Below are positions 63,214-64,000 of a stretch of DNA of 64,000 nt, one piece after another; position 1 is the first letter of the stretch, and each line of letters begins with the position of its first letter. The translations under genes were made by a program, and so were the position numbers. Under the pieces are notes generated by a model. That model saw only the letters and a list, made by a program, of their open reading frames with translations. It did no database searches and was not told the origin of the DNA. The stretch lies in the NCBI RefSeq assembly GCF_002420705.1, contig NZ_DIIM01000018.1, positions 283,982 to 347,981 on the forward strand, read 5' to 3'. The stretch comes from Sphingobacterium sp. UBA5670 (GTDB lineage: Bacteria; Bacteroidota; Bacteroidia; Sphingobacteriales; Sphingobacteriaceae).

Positions 63214-64000
63214 ATGGCAGTAATTACATTAACAACAGACTTAGGACACAAAGATTTTTATCAAGCCGCGTTAAAAGGTAGTCTTTTATCGCAGTTGTCT
63301 GGTGCCAATATTGTTGATATTACCCATGAAATTCCAGCATTCAATATCCCTCGGGCGGCCTTTGTATTAGGTAACGCCTATCATTACTTTCCGAAAGGAA
63401 CCGTTCACATTATTGGGATCAACACCCTGTTTCATGAAGAATCGAAATATATCGGCATGAAATACAACGATCATTATTTCGTCGGGGCCGACAACGGTAT
63501 TTTCAGTCTATTACTAAACGGCAATGAACCTCAGGAACTGTATGAGCTCAACTTAATGCAAGACCTTCGGTATCTTCATTTCCCCCTCGCAGATATCCTT
63601 TCTAAGTCAGCTTGCCATATCGCCAAGGGAGGCAAATTAAAAGAGATCGGCACTCCGATGCAGCAGCTCATCGAAAAAGTAACTTTGCAGCCTATCTTTG
63701 ATAAAGATATGATTCGGGGCAACGTCATTTATGTTGATGCTTTCGGTAATGCCATTACCAATATCTCCAAAGATCTATTCAATAAAGTTCAAAAAGGACG
63801 TCATTTTGTCCTTTATTTCAAACGCAATGAAACCATTACCAACCTTTCTTGGCATTACAACGAAGTCGGAGAAGGCGAGAAACTTTGTTTGTTTGGTATT
63901 TCAAACTACCTGGAAATTGCCATCAATAAAGGTAATGCAAGTCAGCTGCTTGGACTTCATGACGACGACTCCAATGTAATCCGTATAGAATTTAAAGATT
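63214..64000 (+). CDS. SAM hydroxide adenosyltransferase (DUF62) family protein, 3' end cut by the window
   Basis: 262 complete codons are present and the frame is open to the last base, so the gene continues beyond the window. The start MAVITLTTDLGHKDFYQAAL is the family's TDxGxxDxY motif. NIVDITHEIPAFN, FVGADNGIFSLLL (substrate-binding Asp-Asn) and YVDAFGNAITNIS are the other signatures. Characterised members hydrolyse S-adenosylmethionine to adenosine and methionine; chlorinase and fluorinase relatives are rare and lack support here. Its end and terminator are not visible. Confidence 0.9.
   Translation, partial: MAVITLTTDLGHKDFYQAALKGSLLSQLSGANIVDITHEIPAFNIPRAAFVLGNAYHYFPKGTVHIIGINTLFHEESKYIGMKYNDHYFVGADNGIFSLLLNGNEPQELYELNLMQDLRYLHFPLADILSKSACHIAKGGKLKEIGTPMQQLIEKVTLQPIFDKDMIRGNVIYVDAFGNAITNISKDLFNKVQKGRHFVLYFKRNETITNLSWHYNEVGEGEKLCLFGISNYLEIAINKGNASQLLGLHDDDSNVIRIEFKD

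Noticed and set aside
62999..63214. A 71-codon frame before the SAM-hydrolase gene
   Set aside because: No recognisable feature, and it overlaps the likely promoter and leader of the next gene.
63214..64000. Possibility of a fluorinase or chlorinase instead of a SAM hydrolase
   Set aside because: The motifs seen are those common to the whole DUF62 family, and halogenating members are rare and need loop features that I cannot see.

Overview
The window looks like a chromosomal segment of a Bacteroidota bacterium, most probably Sphingobacteriaceae (Sphingobacterium-like). The signs are three SusC/SusD-type outer-membrane systems, a FecI/FecR pair feeding a TonB transporter with an N-terminal STN domain, many secreted glycan-degrading enzymes, -7 promoter elements of the TAnnTTTG type, few Shine-Dalgarno sequences, and a histidine cluster with fused HisB and HisIE. 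The species call is inference from gene content. No rRNA, tRNA, CRISPR array, insertion sequence or integrase was seen.

Layout. (1) 1-15.7 kb is a glycosaminoglycan-type polysaccharide utilisation region. A partial SusD, a heparinase II/III-family lyase and a GH88 unsaturated glucuronyl hydrolase lie on the plus strand. They converge on a PL8 lyase and a formylglycine sulfatase on the minus strand. A barstar-like protein and a secreted Gfo/Idh/MocA oxidoreductase follow on plus, then a SusC-SusD-YdcF-type operon on minus. Lyase, sulfatase and GH88 together fit depolymerisation of a sulfated, uronate-containing polymer. (2) 15.8-28.0 kb is accessory. It holds a three-gene minus operon (a protein with duplicated degenerate NTase-HEPN units, an SNF2 helicase, and a possible winged-helix protein), an S41-like peptidase, a DKNYY-repeat lipoprotein, a Fic protein with two operator-like palindromes at its start, and a secreted WG-like protein. 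(3) 28.1-38.5 kb is a FecI-FecR-SusC-SusD operon ending in a phosphodiesterase/alkaline phosphatase fusion, followed by a GH29 alpha-L-fucosidase. (4) 38.6-41.0 kb encodes a PAS histidine kinase and a stand-alone receiver.

(5) 41.1-53.9 kb is mostly housekeeping and envelope genes: Xaa-Pro aminopeptidase, a PBP4-type DD-carboxypeptidase, a malic enzyme with a phosphotransacetylase-like tail, RuvA, a GH20 hexosaminidase, free-methionine-sulfoxide reductase, a beta-barrel protein, an LVIVD lipoprotein and a WD40 protein. (6) 54.1-59.2 kb is the histidine operon hisC-B-H-A-F-IE on the minus strand, without hisG and hisD. (7) 59.4-64 kb holds RNase Z, a STAS protein, PurC and PhoH on minus, then a SAM-hydrolase-family gene cut by the window end.

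The best candidates for something undescribed are the duplicated NTase-HEPN / SNF2 / winged-helix operon (16.4-22.3 kb), the double palindrome controlling the Fic gene (26.2-26.3 kb), and the sigma/anti-sigma-controlled SusCD locus coupled by overlap to a phosphodiesterase-phosphatase fusion (28.1-36.5 kb).
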